Source: Leadbetterella lacustris
Lineage (GTDB): Bacteria > Bacteroidota > Bacteroidia > Cytophagales > Spirosomataceae
NCBI GenBank assembly: GCA_965234335.1
Contig: OZ248454.1
Location: forward strand, 186,001-250,000
Direction of reading: 5' to 3'
Length of the DNA: 64,000 nucleotides
Under the pieces are notes generated by a model. The model saw nothing but the letters and a program-made list of their open reading frames with translations, made no database searches and was not told where the DNA came from. Below are positions 1 to 8,528 of this stretch, in pieces. The translations under genes were made by a program, and so were the position numbers. Position 1 is the first letter of the stretch, and each line of letters starts with the position of its first letter.

Positions 1-177
1 ATGATCAAACTCCCCCAAATTAAAGTCTCCAAATACGGGCCCCGAAAGTTCGGCCAATGATTGTTTCAACAGCACCAAAGGTTGGGTAGGTGCTCGTAAA
101 ACAGTTGACTTATACGCCGGGGACAACCGAGGCGGATGTACTTCCATGTCGAAAGGATTATATGTCGATTGACTCAT
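1..177 (-). CDS. pcaH: Protocatechuate 3,4-dioxygenase beta subunit, N-terminal part (runs off window)
   Basis: The minus strand encodes 59 residues from an ATG at 175-177 to the window edge with no stop. The segment contains HPPRLSP and YKSTVLRAPTQPL followed by LAELSGPVFG, which is the characteristic N-terminal stretch of the beta subunit of protocatechuate 3,4-dioxygenase (PcaH). That enzyme is a non-haem Fe(III) intradiol dioxygenase which opens protocatechuate to beta-carboxy-cis,cis-muconate in the beta-ketoadipate pathway. The iron ligands lie further downstream and are not visible. The gene is divergent from an AraC-family regulator. The family call rests on this conserved segment only, so a related intradiol dioxygenase is possible. 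Confidence 0.8.
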   Translation of the reverse strand, partial: MSQSTYNPFDMEVHPPRLSPAYKSTVLRAPTQPLVLLKQSLAELSGPVFGDFNLGEFDH

Positions 178-414
178 AAAAACTTATATTTAAAACTGAA
201 TAATGAAACAAAAGTACCCTGAAAGTCTAATAAATTCTTGGACAAATTAAAATATTATTTGTACTTTTATAACACAACAAACAGGATTCAGGTAAATTAT
301 TTTTAAGCGACTATATAAATACATTAACCCGTAAAACATTAAATACTAATAAACAATATTTTACAAGGAAAACCATTAAATTAAAACTATATTTATTGAA
401 AGTACATTTATAAC
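178..414. promoter_or_regulatory. Divergent promoter region pcaH / araC-type regulator with AAAGTAC repeats
   Basis: This 237-bp AT-rich gap separates the divergent starts of pcaH and the AraC-type gene. It holds AAAAGTAC at 210-217, its inverted copy GTACTTTT at 261-268, and a further direct AAAGTAC at 399-405. Repeated half-sites in a divergent gap are the usual arrangement for an AraC-type activator acting on its neighbour. The assignment of these repeats as binding sites is inference. Confidence 0.35.
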
Positions 415-1287
415 ATGAAAGACCAACTTGTAATATTCAAAGGACTTTATGGCGAAAACAATTATAGCCCCATGCTCGAATTCGTTCATGCTGAACCGCT
501 GGAATCGAGAAGCAAAATGTATAATTGGGAAATCAAAGAGCACTTACATACCGACTTAGTTCAGCTTTTTGTTATTGATCATGGAGACGGAATTTTGGTT
601 TCAGAGAAAAAGGAAATGGTAATAGCAGGACCAAGTATAGTTTTTATACCCACCAACACACTACATGGATTCATATTTCAAGACAATATAAAGGGAGAGG
701 TGATCACTTTTTCGGATTTTTTCCTCGAAAATATCCTTAAACAAAATCAGAAAATTATACTTGAATTAAATCATTTGCAATGCTTTAATTTTGAAATGTG
801 CAACACGCTTTTTGAACAAATAAAAACTCTTAAAGAAATGATAACTAACGAGTTAAATCAAGAAAATATTGAGAAGCGTTCATTCATCAACTCCCTTTTT
901 CAGACGCTTTTTTTGGTTCTTTTCAGAGTTAATCAGATACAAAAAACAAGTGCAGAAGAAACAGACAATAAGACTTTAAAATATTTTCAGATATTCCAGA
1001 AGAGCATTAAAAGAGATTCTACGGACACTAAAACTATCAGCCATTATGCCAAAGAAATAGGCATAACTACCATGCACCTCAATAGAGTTTGCAAGAGTGT
1101 TTCAAACAAATCACCTATCCAAATAATACATGAGCAGCTCATCGCTGAAGCAAAAAAATATCTTTTACATACCTCCTACTCCATTTCCGAAATCAGTTTT
1201 TTTTTGAATATTAACGACCCCGCTTATTTCACAAGATTGTTCAAAAAAAATGTGGGCGTATCACCAAGCGATTTTCGAAAAACCTAA
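415..1287 (+). CDS. AraC-family transcriptional regulator
   Basis: The 290-residue protein has an N-terminal cupin-like sensor region (about residues 20-105, with HLHTDLVQLFVIDHG typical of an effector-binding barrel). Its C-terminal AraC DNA-binding domain (about 190-290) has two helix-turn-helix units: YAKEIGITTMHLNRVCK, and ISEISFFLNINDPAYFTRLF followed by the family signature GVSPSDFR. It starts at the only ATG near the domain boundary. It is transcribed away from pcaH, which is a standard position for a regulator of that operon. AraC-type regulators of 4-hydroxybenzoate/protocatechuate genes (PobR type) are known, so control of pca genes is the best guess. The effector cannot be read from the sequence. 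Confidence 0.85.
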   Translation: MKDQLVIFKGLYGENNYSPMLEFVHAEPLESRSKMYNWEIKEHLHTDLVQLFVIDHGDGILVSEKKEMVIAGPSIVFIPTNTLHGFIFQDNIKGEVITFSDFFLENILKQNQKIILELNHLQCFNFEMCNTLFEQIKTLKEMITNELNQENIEKRSFINSLFQTLFLVLFRVNQIQKTSAEETDNKTLKYFQIFQKSIKRDSTDTKTISHYAKEIGITTMHLNRVCKSVSNKSPIQIIHEQLIAEAKKYLLHTSYSISEISFFLNINDPAYFTRLFKKNVGVSPSDFRKT

Positions 1288-1355
1288 ATTTGAATTTTAT
1301 TCTTAAATTTGCATGAAAGCTTTTAGTTATATTGCCAATTAATAAGACCCTATAC

Positions 1356-2663
1356 ATGAATTTCATAAATAATAAAAAAATCTGGAACGCATGGTCAATG
1401 TACGATTGGGCCAATTCTGTCCATAATTTGGTCATTACCACGGTAATTTTCCCAATATATTATCATGCAACAGCAGTAGGGATAGATGGCAGCGACAACG
1501 TACTTTTTTTTGGCTTTGAGGTAAATAACAACTCCCTTTACAGTTTCACTATTTCTGCGGCAGCCATGACACTGGTGTTTCTATCGCCCATTCTTACGTC
1601 TATCGCAGACTATTCCGGTAGGAAAAAAATGTTCATGAAGTTCTTTTGCTATTTGGGAGCGGCCTCATGTGCGTATTTTTATTTTTTCACAAAAGAAAGT
1701 CTCGACAGTGTCATGATAGCGTTTGGATTGTCCATCGTTGGTTGGGGCGGAAGTATCGTTTTCTACAATTCTTACATACCCCAAATAGCCACAGAGGATA
1801 ATTTTGATAAACTAAGTGCCCGTGGTTTCGTGTTTGGCTACATTGGCAGTGTAGTCCTGCTAATTTTCAATCTTTTAATGATACTTAAACCCGACCTTTT
1901 TGGCCTAACTGAAGCTGACTCCAAGTCGGGATTAACCTCGAGAATTGCGTTTTTGACAGTTGGTATTTGGTGGTTTGGTTTTGCTCAAATTCCGTTTTAT
2001 TTCTTACCAAAAGACAATAGCAAGAAGTTTGAACTCAGCTGGATCAAAAAAGGAATAAAAGAACTTCGCAAAGTAATTTTAGAAGTTAGACAAAACAAGA
2101 TTTTGACTAAATTCCTAACGGCTTATTTCACTTATTACTTGGGAGTTATGACCGTTATTTATGTTGCAACTTTGTTTGCCGAAGACGAACTCAAAATTCC
2201 TCGTGACGGCCTAATAGCCACCCTTTTAGTTATTCAATTGGTGGCCATACCGGGTAGTTATTTGGCATCGTATTTATCTCGAAAATTCGGCAACTCGGTG
2301 GCCCTAAGAATTCAGGTTTTCATTTGGTTTTTGGTTCCGCTCGGTGCTTATTTTACTACCACTGCCAATCAATTTTACGTAATTGCCGGCATGGTGGGTT
2401 TGGTTATGGGCGGAATTCAGTCACTTTCTCGTTCCACTTTTGCTAAATTAATACCAGAAGACATTAAACATACAGCATCGTATTTTTCGCTTTATGATAT
2501 TTTAGAGAAGGCATCTATCACCACTGGGACTTTCATTTTTGGATACCTCAATTCCATAACTGGAAACATGAGAACTTCCATTTTATTCTTGATGGTGGCA
2601 TTTTTCTTAGGATTTTTACTTTTGATGCGAGTACCTTCAAAAACAGTTTATCACGATAAATGA
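1356..2663 (+). CDS. UMF1-family (Atg22-like) MFS transporter
   Basis: This is an integral membrane protein of about 435 residues with roughly twelve hydrophobic segments. The N-terminal signature WNAWSMYDWANS is diagnostic of the UMF1/Atg22-like branch of the major facilitator superfamily, and DYSGRKKM fits the conserved loop between helices 2 and 3. Substrates of bacterial UMF1 proteins are unknown; the fungal relative exports amino acids from the vacuole. I chose the ATG at 1356 over an in-frame TTG at 1332 because it places the family signature about ten residues in. Two TAAATTTG boxes at 1285-1292 and 1304-1311 match the Bacteroidota -7 element and could give it its own promoter. Its stop codon overlaps the next start (ATGA), so it is probably co-translated with the glycosyltransferase. 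Confidence 0.85.
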   Translation: MNFINNKKIWNAWSMYDWANSVHNLVITTVIFPIYYHATAVGIDGSDNVLFFGFEVNNNSLYSFTISAAAMTLVFLSPILTSIADYSGRKKMFMKFFCYLGAASCAYFYFFTKESLDSVMIAFGLSIVGWGGSIVFYNSYIPQIATEDNFDKLSARGFVFGYIGSVVLLIFNLLMILKPDLFGLTEADSKSGLTSRIAFLTVGIWWFGFAQIPFYFLPKDNSKKFELSWIKKGIKELRKVILEVRQNKILTKFLTAYFTYYLGVMTVIYVATLFAEDELKIPRDGLIATLLVIQLVAIPGSYLASYLSRKFGNSVALRIQVFIWFLVPLGAYFTTTANQFYVIAGMVGLVMGGIQSLSRSTFAKLIPEDIKHTASYFSLYDILEKASITTGTFIFGYLNSITGNMRTSILFLMVAFFLGFLLLMRVPSKTVYHDK

Positions 2664-3814
2664 GGATTTTAATTACGGATTTAAACATAAAACTTGACGG
2701 GCATAAATTTGGCTACATAAGCAATTTATTGAATTACATTGAAAGCCTAAGTACTGAAAATGAGTACTTTATACTGTTAAATTTTTCGAGAGAATTTAAA
2801 CTTGAAACGCCTAAACAAAACATTAAAATTCTTACTACCACAGAAGAACAACAGGGAGTCATTATAGCACAAAAGCACTATTTCCAAAAATCGGCGGAGG
2901 AGTGGAAAATCATACACCACGAATGCCTCAATAACAAAATCAATCACTTGGTTTTGATGGAATTAGACCCCTATCAGGTAGAAATAGGCAAAACCAAAAC
3001 ACCTTACAGCATTGCCGGCATTTGGTTTAGACCTTATGCCAGAATGCAAAAAGAAGGCCCAGGCTTAAGGAACCAAATCGTATTTTGGAGAACTATCTTA
3101 CAGAAAAAACTGACCAATAAGTGGGCTTTGATGAATAAAAGCCTAAAAAAAACATTCATTCTGAACGATGAAGCCATGCCAAATTGGCTGAACAATCGAC
3201 GGTTCTTTTATTTGCCAGATCCATATTTCGAATATAAAACAATTGACAATTTCGACCTTCGAGCAAAATACAATATCCCGATAGATAATTTGATTTTGCT
3301 CCAGTTTGGCAACATGGATGAACGAAAAAACAATGAGAATATAATAGCAGCTTTGAATAATTTGGCGGATGAAAAAGCAAAAAAAATCACGCTAATCATT
3401 ATCGGAAAGTTTAAGGAAGGCTATCTTCAGAAAATCAAAAATTGGATACCTACAAATTCAAAATATCAAACGATAATAAAAGACGAGTTTGTGAGCGACG
3501 AAGAAATGGAGTCCACTTTCAAGCAATCAGATGTAATTCTCAGAATGAATATCAACTTTTTTGGCTCAAGCGGTATCGTTGGACAAGCTGCCAATCACAA
3601 CAAGCCTTGTATAGTATCCAACAACGGCGTTATGGCCGAACAAGTAGAAAAATATAAACTTGGGAGAATAATAGACCCACACAATGTCAATGCCATAAAA
3701 GAAACCATTGAATTCTATTTGCAAAATCCTGACGAAAGGCAAATTGACGGCACTAATTACAAGAAAACACACGACTTAAATACCTTCGGAAGCACTTTAT
3801 TGAATGTTCAGTAA
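2660..3814 (+). CDS. GT4-like glycosyltransferase
   Basis: The 384-residue protein has a GT-B-type layout. Its C-terminal half shows the nucleotide-sugar-binding Rossmann region: LLQFGNMDERKNNENIIAAL, then LIIIGKF, then DEFVSDEEMESTFKQSDVIL, typical of glycosyltransferase family 4. The usual EX7E pair near the donor site is not evident, because the corresponding stretch reads FGSSGIVGQAA, so activity or donor may be unusual. It begins inside the stop codon of the transporter gene (4-bp ATGA overlap). Its 3' end overlaps by 18 bp the 3' end of the convergent SGNH lipoprotein gene, so the two transcripts are antisense at their tails. A role in cell-surface glycan synthesis is plausible but unproven. 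Confidence 0.75.
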   Translation: MRILITDLNIKLDGHKFGYISNLLNYIESLSTENEYFILLNFSREFKLETPKQNIKILTTTEEQQGVIIAQKHYFQKSAEEWKIIHHECLNNKINHLVLMELDPYQVEIGKTKTPYSIAGIWFRPYARMQKEGPGLRNQIVFWRTILQKKLTNKWALMNKSLKKTFILNDEAMPNWLNNRRFFYLPDPYFEYKTIDNFDLRAKYNIPIDNLILLQFGNMDERKNNENIIAALNNLADEKAKKITLIIIGKFKEGYLQKIKNWIPTNSKYQTIIKDEFVSDEEMESTFKQSDVILRMNINFFGSSGIVGQAANHNKPCIVSNNGVMAEQVEKYKLGRIIDPHNVNAIKETIEFYLQNPDERQIDGTNYKKTHDLNTFGSTLLNVQ

Positions 3815-4774
3815 ACGCTCATTCACTTTATCAATCCAGATTTGCTGCCCTTCACAGTTCCAGTGGGAGTCGCCTTTTAGGTATAAGTTTTTCTTCATGA
3901 AATCAGCATAAACACTAATGACTGGCATTTTCAAATCTTTGTTACCCTCCATGCGTTCAATTAGATGATTATATTCGCCCAAATCTTGGGCTAAAACGCT
4001 GGTTTTATTGGGAATAATGCTCAAATACACTTCGTCAAAACCCAAACTCTTATAATATTCGTAAGTTAGATTTACATTTTTGACCATCAAATCTATTTCT
4101 GATTCTTCTATTTTATCAAAACAACTACTGATGCCAGGGTTAACATCCAAATAATAGAGCAAATGGCCATTGTGAAGTTTTACTTTGTCGTCTGTTTTAC
4201 CAAAAAGCCTGAGGTTTAATTCGGCCTTCATTTCTCTAATTTTCATCATAAAATCGAAGCCAAAAAGCAATGATTCGTGCATTTGCGTATTGTAAGGCAC
4301 CTTAACTTCTAACAGTTTTTCCTTTGAAGTTAGCTCATTTACGATTTTACCTCCCCGGGCCATATCCCAGTTTTTCCAAGGTTGCTGAAACCGCTCTCTA
4401 AAATGCCTTTCAACGGTCTCGATAATCAAGATTTTCTTGCCAGAAATAAGAGTAAATCCTTGGTTTGGTTCAGCAACAAAGCCTCTCAGATATCTTTCTG
4501 TTGCAAAATTATCGCCATTTACTCTGCCATCCTCGGTAAAACTATCTCCAGCCAAATACAAAGCCACGTTTGATTTCTTACCGTTATAATTTTTATCACA
4601 TTTTTCTACTTTCACCCTAAAATCCGGCAAATTGGCCAAACGATATAAATCGCCGTAACGATAGTCATCTTGGAGAATATGGTGGTCGTAGGCATACTTC
4701 GAGGCAGTTTTGGAACAACCCAAAAACCAGAGAAAAGCAAACAAAATAAGGGTAGCGTATTTAAGTATTTTCAT
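3797..4774 (-). CDS. SGNH/AlgX-like lipoprotein, partner of MBOAT acyltransferase
   Basis: This is a predicted lipoprotein of about 325 residues with N-terminal MKILKYATLILFAFLWFLGC ending in a lipobox. A GDS serine block (LAGDSFTEDG) lies near residue 75 and a C-terminal GDSHWN motif near residue 300, the catalytic Ser and Asp/His arrangement of AlgX/AlgJ-like SGNH acetyltransferases. The gene follows the MBOAT gene on the same strand with overlapping ends. MBOAT plus SGNH pairs move acetyl groups across the inner membrane and attach them to exported polysaccharide. The upstream TTG at 4780 was rejected in favour of the ATG at 4774, which starts a cleaner signal peptide. The polysaccharide target is unknown. 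Confidence 0.75.
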   Translation of the reverse strand: MKILKYATLILFAFLWFLGCSKTASKYAYDHHILQDDYRYGDLYRLANLPDFRVKVEKCDKNYNGKKSNVALYLAGDSFTEDGRVNGDNFATERYLRGFVAEPNQGFTLISGKKILIIETVERHFRERFQQPWKNWDMARGGKIVNELTSKEKLLEVKVPYNTQMHESLLFGFDFMMKIREMKAELNLRLFGKTDDKVKLHNGHLLYYLDVNPGISSCFDKIEESEIDLMVKNVNLTYEYYKSLGFDEVYLSIIPNKTSVLAQDLGEYNHLIERMEGNKDLKMPVISVYADFMKKNLYLKGDSHWNCEGQQIWIDKVNERLLNIQ

Positions 4775-4776
4775 CG

Positions 4777-6168
4777 TCAAAATTGGAAATAAATAAATTG
4801 ATTAGAAGAAAATATACCAAAGAAATAGCAAACCAAAAGCAACCCGATGAATTTAGCATAAAACAAAGGTGTGTTTGTGGTTTTTATTTCTCTCATAAAA
4901 ATATCTTTTAGAAACAATACCAGCATCAAAATCCAACAAAAAACGAATTCATTAGCACTGAAAGGCATAGAAAAAGAATCATAGCTTCCAAAATTAAAAA
5001 TCTTGGAAAGAATAACTTTGGCGTTATGAAGTCCTTTTGCTCTAAAAAACACCCAAGTAATCATGACAAGCACAAAAGTAAACAGAATAGAAAGAAATGT
5101 GTTTTTGGGCAATTTAAATGGCAAATACTTATCTCTAATCATTGCCATCACCAAGTAAGTACCATGTAAAGCTCCCCAAATAATAAACGTCCAAGCCGCT
5201 CCGTGCCACAGGCCACTTACTGTAAAAACTATCAAATAATTGACATACAACCTTCCAGAGCTCACTCTATTACCTCCTAACGGAATATACAAATAATCTC
5301 GAAACCAGGTAGATAGCGAAATATGCCAACGCTTCCAAAACTCCGAAATACTTTTTGAAAGATATGGGGCGTTGAAGTTCAACATCAGATCATAGCCCAT
5401 CGTTCGGGCTGCACCGATTGCAATATCAGAATATCCTGAAAAATCACAGTAAATTTGAATGGTAAAAAACACAGTGGCCAATAGCAGGGTCAATCCAGAA
5501 AATTGGGTCGGATTGTCATAACAATAATCTACCATAATGGAAAGCCTATCTGCTATGACTACTTTTTTAAACAATCCCCAGGCCATCAGCATTAAGCCAG
5601 ATTTGAGCTTTTCAAAATTGAACTTAAAATGCGTGTGAAACTGTGTCAACAGATTTTGTGGTCGCTCGATAGGACCGGCCACCAACTGCGGATAAAACAT
5701 CACATAAAGCGAATAAACAATAAAATCTTTCTCCGGTTTTTGTTTTCTTCTATACACCTCTATGGTGTAGCTCATGGCCTGAAAAGTATGAAAAGATAGC
5801 CCAATGGGTAAATCAAAGGGGTAATCAGGAAAAGGATTTTCGAGACCAATTAAACCGAGAGCAATCGAAATATTTTTATTTATAAAATCCCAATATTTAA
5901 AGAAGGCTAAAAAACCTACATTGGTAATCAAACTCAAAATCAGGAGCAATTTACGTTTTTTACCTTGCGACTGACTAATCCAAATGCCCGCAAAGTAATC
6001 TACAATGATGGTTACCAGCAAAATTAGAATATATACAGGCTTAAATACTAAATAGAAATAACTACTTGCCAAAAGCAAAAGCCAAACTCTGCCCCTATGC
6101 CGAAGAGAAAAGTAAAGAATCGTAACAACTATATAGAAAAAAACAAATTGAAGGGAATTAAAAAGCAT
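4777..6168 (-). CDS. MBOAT-family membrane-bound O-acyltransferase (AlgI/DltB-like)
   Basis: The 463-residue polytopic protein carries the MBOAT landmarks in order: FKYWDF, PIGLSFHTFQAMSYTIEVYR, YPQLVAGPIERP, DFSGYSDIAIG, FWKRWHISLSTWFRDY, and SGLWHGAAWTFIIWG with the invariant catalytic histidine. Proteins of this AlgI/PatA/DltB type transfer acyl groups from a cytoplasmic donor to the periplasmic side. Its stop overlaps the SGNH lipoprotein gene, giving a two-gene unit for O-acylation of an exported glycan. The neighbouring convergent glycosyltransferase may contribute to the same glycan. Family assignment is secure; the substrate is not known. Confidence 0.9.
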   Translation of the reverse strand: MLFNSLQFVFFYIVVTILYFSLRHRGRVWLLLLASSYFYLVFKPVYILILLVTIIVDYFAGIWISQSQGKKRKLLLILSLITNVGFLAFFKYWDFINKNISIALGLIGLENPFPDYPFDLPIGLSFHTFQAMSYTIEVYRRKQKPEKDFIVYSLYVMFYPQLVAGPIERPQNLLTQFHTHFKFNFEKLKSGLMLMAWGLFKKVVIADRLSIMVDYCYDNPTQFSGLTLLLATVFFTIQIYCDFSGYSDIAIGAARTMGYDLMLNFNAPYLSKSISEFWKRWHISLSTWFRDYLYIPLGGNRVSSGRLYVNYLIVFTVSGLWHGAAWTFIIWGALHGTYLVMAMIRDKYLPFKLPKNTFLSILFTFVLVMITWVFFRAKGLHNAKVILSKIFNFGSYDSFSMPFSANEFVFCWILMLVLFLKDIFMREIKTTNTPLFYAKFIGLLLVCYFFGIFSSNQFIYFQF

Positions 6169-6217
6169 AGATGGGCTTCAATGGGTTTGATTTAGGTTCA
6201 AAAATAATTGAAATGTC

Positions 6218-6249
6218 TCAATAAAAGACCTGTTTTTGAGTTATTTTTG
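6218..6249 (+). promoter_or_regulatory. Candidate Bacteroidota promoter for mnmE
   Basis: TTG at 6218-6220 is followed after 21 bases by TATTTTTG at 6242-6249, a full match to the Bacteroidota -7 element TAnnTTTG with an acceptable -33 spacing. It would start transcription only about a dozen bases before the TTG start codon of mnmE, giving a very short leader. Confidence 0.45.
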
Positions 6250-6266
6250 CACAAAAATAAAAGCGT

Positions 6267-7598
6267 TTGACTCAACAAGAAACTATTTGTGCTTTAGCCA
6301 CCCCACAAGGAATAGGTGCCTTGGCCATCATCAGAGTGTCTGGGCCAGAAACTTTCAGAAACGTTAACATGATCTTCAAAGGCGTGGATTTAGAAAAAGC
6401 CAAAGCCAATACCGTGCATTATGGAAAAATAATGGATGGTCAGAAGATGATTGACGAGGTACTGATAAGTGTTTTTAAAGCCCCAAAAAGTTTCACCAAA
6501 GAAGATTCTGTAGAAATATCAACCCACGGAAGCGAATACATAGTTAGATATGTACTTAAACTTCTAATAAAGAGCGGCTGCCGTATGGCCAACCCAGGTG
6601 AATTTACGCAGAGGGCATTTTTGAATGGGCAATTTGACCTTGCACAAGCGGAGGCAGTTGCTGATTTGATTTCGGCGGACTCCGAAGCATCGCACCAAAT
6701 AGCTATTAACCAACTAAGAGGCGGTTTTTCTAAAAAACTGGCCATTTTAAGAGAAAAATTGGTGCATTTTGCAAGTTTGGTTGAACTCGAACTCGACTTT
6801 GGCGAAGAGGATGTAGAATTTGCAGACCGAGATGACTTGAGAGCCTTAATAAACGAACTCCAAAGTCAACTAGAGCCGCTTATTTCATCCTTCGAAAGCG
6901 GAAATGCGATAAAAGAAGGTATTCCCGTGGCTATAATCGGAGCCCCAAATGCAGGCAAATCCACTCTTTTGAATGCCCTTTTGAACGAAGAAAAAGCAAT
7001 CGTTACAGATATTGCAGGCACTACTAGAGACGTCATTGAAGATATCGTTTTTATTGAAGGTCAAAAATTCAGATTTATCGATACTGCGGGCATTCGCCAC
7101 ACCGAAGACATTATAGAATCTATGGGCATAGAACGCTCAAGAAAAGCCATGCATTCTGCCAAAATCATCATCTTCCTATTTGACAATGAGGTGAATAAAC
7201 TTTTCTTAGACCAGCTCGAAAAAGAAACCACAAATGCGGATATTCTCTGGGTACAGAACAAAATTGACCTCAACGAAAACTTTGAATCCGATGCCGACGC
7301 AAGAATTTCTGCCAAAAACGATATAGGAATAGAAGACCTTAAAAAAGCATTGGTTGCCAAAACAAAACTCCAAAGCAGCCAAGACACCACAGTAACCAAC
7401 CTCCGCCACTACGAGCACCTGCTAAAAGCCAACGAGGCACTTACAGAAGTTCTTAATGGTTTAGATTTAGGCATTACTGGGGATTTTTTAGCCCAAGACA
7501 TCAGGCTTTCGTTACATCATTTAGGAGAAATTACGGGAACTATAACAACCGAAGACCTGCTTGCTAATATTTTTGGAAAGTTTTGTATCGGAAAGTAG
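6267..7598 (+). CDS. mnmE: tRNA uridine-5-carboxymethylaminomethyl modification GTPase MnmE
   Basis: The 443-residue protein matches MnmE (TrmE) along its length. It has an N-terminal tetrahydrofolate-binding domain beginning ETICALATPQGIGALAIIRVSG and a helical domain. An inserted G domain carries G1 GAPNAGKST (about 227-235), TTRD, G3 DTAGIRH and G4 NKID, and the protein ends in the invariant FCIGK whose cysteine is conserved in the family. With MnmG it modifies the wobble uridine of certain tRNAs. No in-frame ATG precedes the conserved start, and a TAA lies nine bases upstream, so the start is the TTG at 6267. It stands alone between convergent and divergent neighbours. Confidence 0.95.
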   Translation: MTQQETICALATPQGIGALAIIRVSGPETFRNVNMIFKGVDLEKAKANTVHYGKIMDGQKMIDEVLISVFKAPKSFTKEDSVEISTHGSEYIVRYVLKLLIKSGCRMANPGEFTQRAFLNGQFDLAQAEAVADLISADSEASHQIAINQLRGGFSKKLAILREKLVHFASLVELELDFGEEDVEFADRDDLRALINELQSQLEPLISSFESGNAIKEGIPVAIIGAPNAGKSTLLNALLNEEKAIVTDIAGTTRDVIEDIVFIEGQKFRFIDTAGIRHTEDIIESMGIERSRKAMHSAKIIIFLFDNEVNKLFLDQLEKETTNADILWVQNKIDLNENFESDADARISAKNDIGIEDLKKALVAKTKLQSSQDTTVTNLRHYEHLLKANEALTEVLNGLDLGITGDFLAQDIRLSLHHLGEITGTITTEDLLANIFGKFCIGK

Positions 7599-7667
7599 TA
7601 AATATAGAAAACCCATCAATCATTTATGTCAAACGGAATATGGGCCCAATAAAATGTATAAATGTCT

Positions 7668-8519
7668 TTATCGGGAATAACCAAGCAATGCCATCCAAGC
7701 CTCTTTTATCTTACCGTTTGTTAAATATTCTTTGCCCATTTCTTTAAAATTGGCATTCGGATTATGAAGGATAAAGTCGTCGATTTCGTCCTTAGAAGGT
7801 AAGTTTTCAATATTCCCTAATCTGCCTAAGTCATTGCCAGAATATGATGAATCGTTTTTGATAAAATCAGGAATGGCCTCAACCCCTATTCCTTTATGAA
7901 TACTGGGTTTGGCCACTTCAAATAGGGCATCGCCTGAGGCTCTAACATACCAATCGCCTCCCAAACGTGCTACCCAATCTGTTTTGGTTTGGTCTATTTT
8001 GCCATTTTTGTCTAAAATATCCTCAGAAAAATGTGCCAAAACTACTTCACAAATGACCAAATTTGGGGAACCACCTTCCTCACTCATTTGTATAACTTGT
8101 TTCACTTTACACTCAAAGGCCGCTTTCGATTCTTTTACCCGAGGTGGTTTCACCATAATAGAAGGCTCTTCTGTAAACCCACCTTTAATGAATTCGTTGA
8201 TTCCCTTTTCATATTCGCAACTCGCTAAAGACATTTGTTCTACCATGGCAAAATCAACCATATTAATTACCACCTCGTCGTGTTCCAGTACATTTTCTAG
8301 CGTATGTTTTTGGCTACCATCTCTCACCCGTCTATTTGGCGAAAAAATAAGCGTAGGCGGATTGGTACCAAAGACATTGAAAAAACTAAATGGACTCAAA
8401 TTTACATTTCCATCTTTATCGATAGTTGATGCAAATGCAATCGGCCGTGGGGCAATAGAACCTTGTAAATAGCCATGCAACACTGCAACGGATACTTCTT
8501 TGGGGTTGATACTCAACAT
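7668..8519 (-). CDS. Flavin-reductase-like (DIM6/NTAB) FMN-binding protein
   Basis: The 283-residue protein has a flavin reductase-like split-barrel core, with GSIAPRPIAFASTIDKDG near residue 20 and NLSPFSFFNVF typical of the DIM6/NTAB FMN-binding family. A C-terminal extension of about 80 residues is charged and has no recognised domain. It is the last gene of the minus-strand aromatic operon, nine bases after fumarylacetoacetase. Members of this family next to homogentisate genes may reduce flavin for a hydroxylase or act on a pathway intermediate. The single-component FAD hydroxylase upstream would not obviously need a reductase, so its exact role is open. Confidence 0.75.
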   Translation of the reverse strand: MLSINPKEVSVAVLHGYLQGSIAPRPIAFASTIDKDGNVNLSPFSFFNVFGTNPPTLIFSPNRRVRDGSQKHTLENVLEHDEVVINMVDFAMVEQMSLASCEYEKGINEFIKGGFTEEPSIMVKPPRVKESKAAFECKVKQVIQMSEEGGSPNLVICEVVLAHFSEDILDKNGKIDQTKTDWVARLGGDWYVRASGDALFEVAKPSIHKGIGVEAIPDFIKNDSSYSGNDLGRLGNIENLPSKDEIDDFILHNPNANFKEMGKEYLTNGKIKEAWMALLGYSR

Positions 8520-8528
8520 AATAAATAC

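Noticed and set aside
7909..8472. 187-codon plus-strand frame opposite the flavin-reductase-like gene
   Set aside because: It is a shadow of a conserved gene with no domain, no promoter and no plausible start context.
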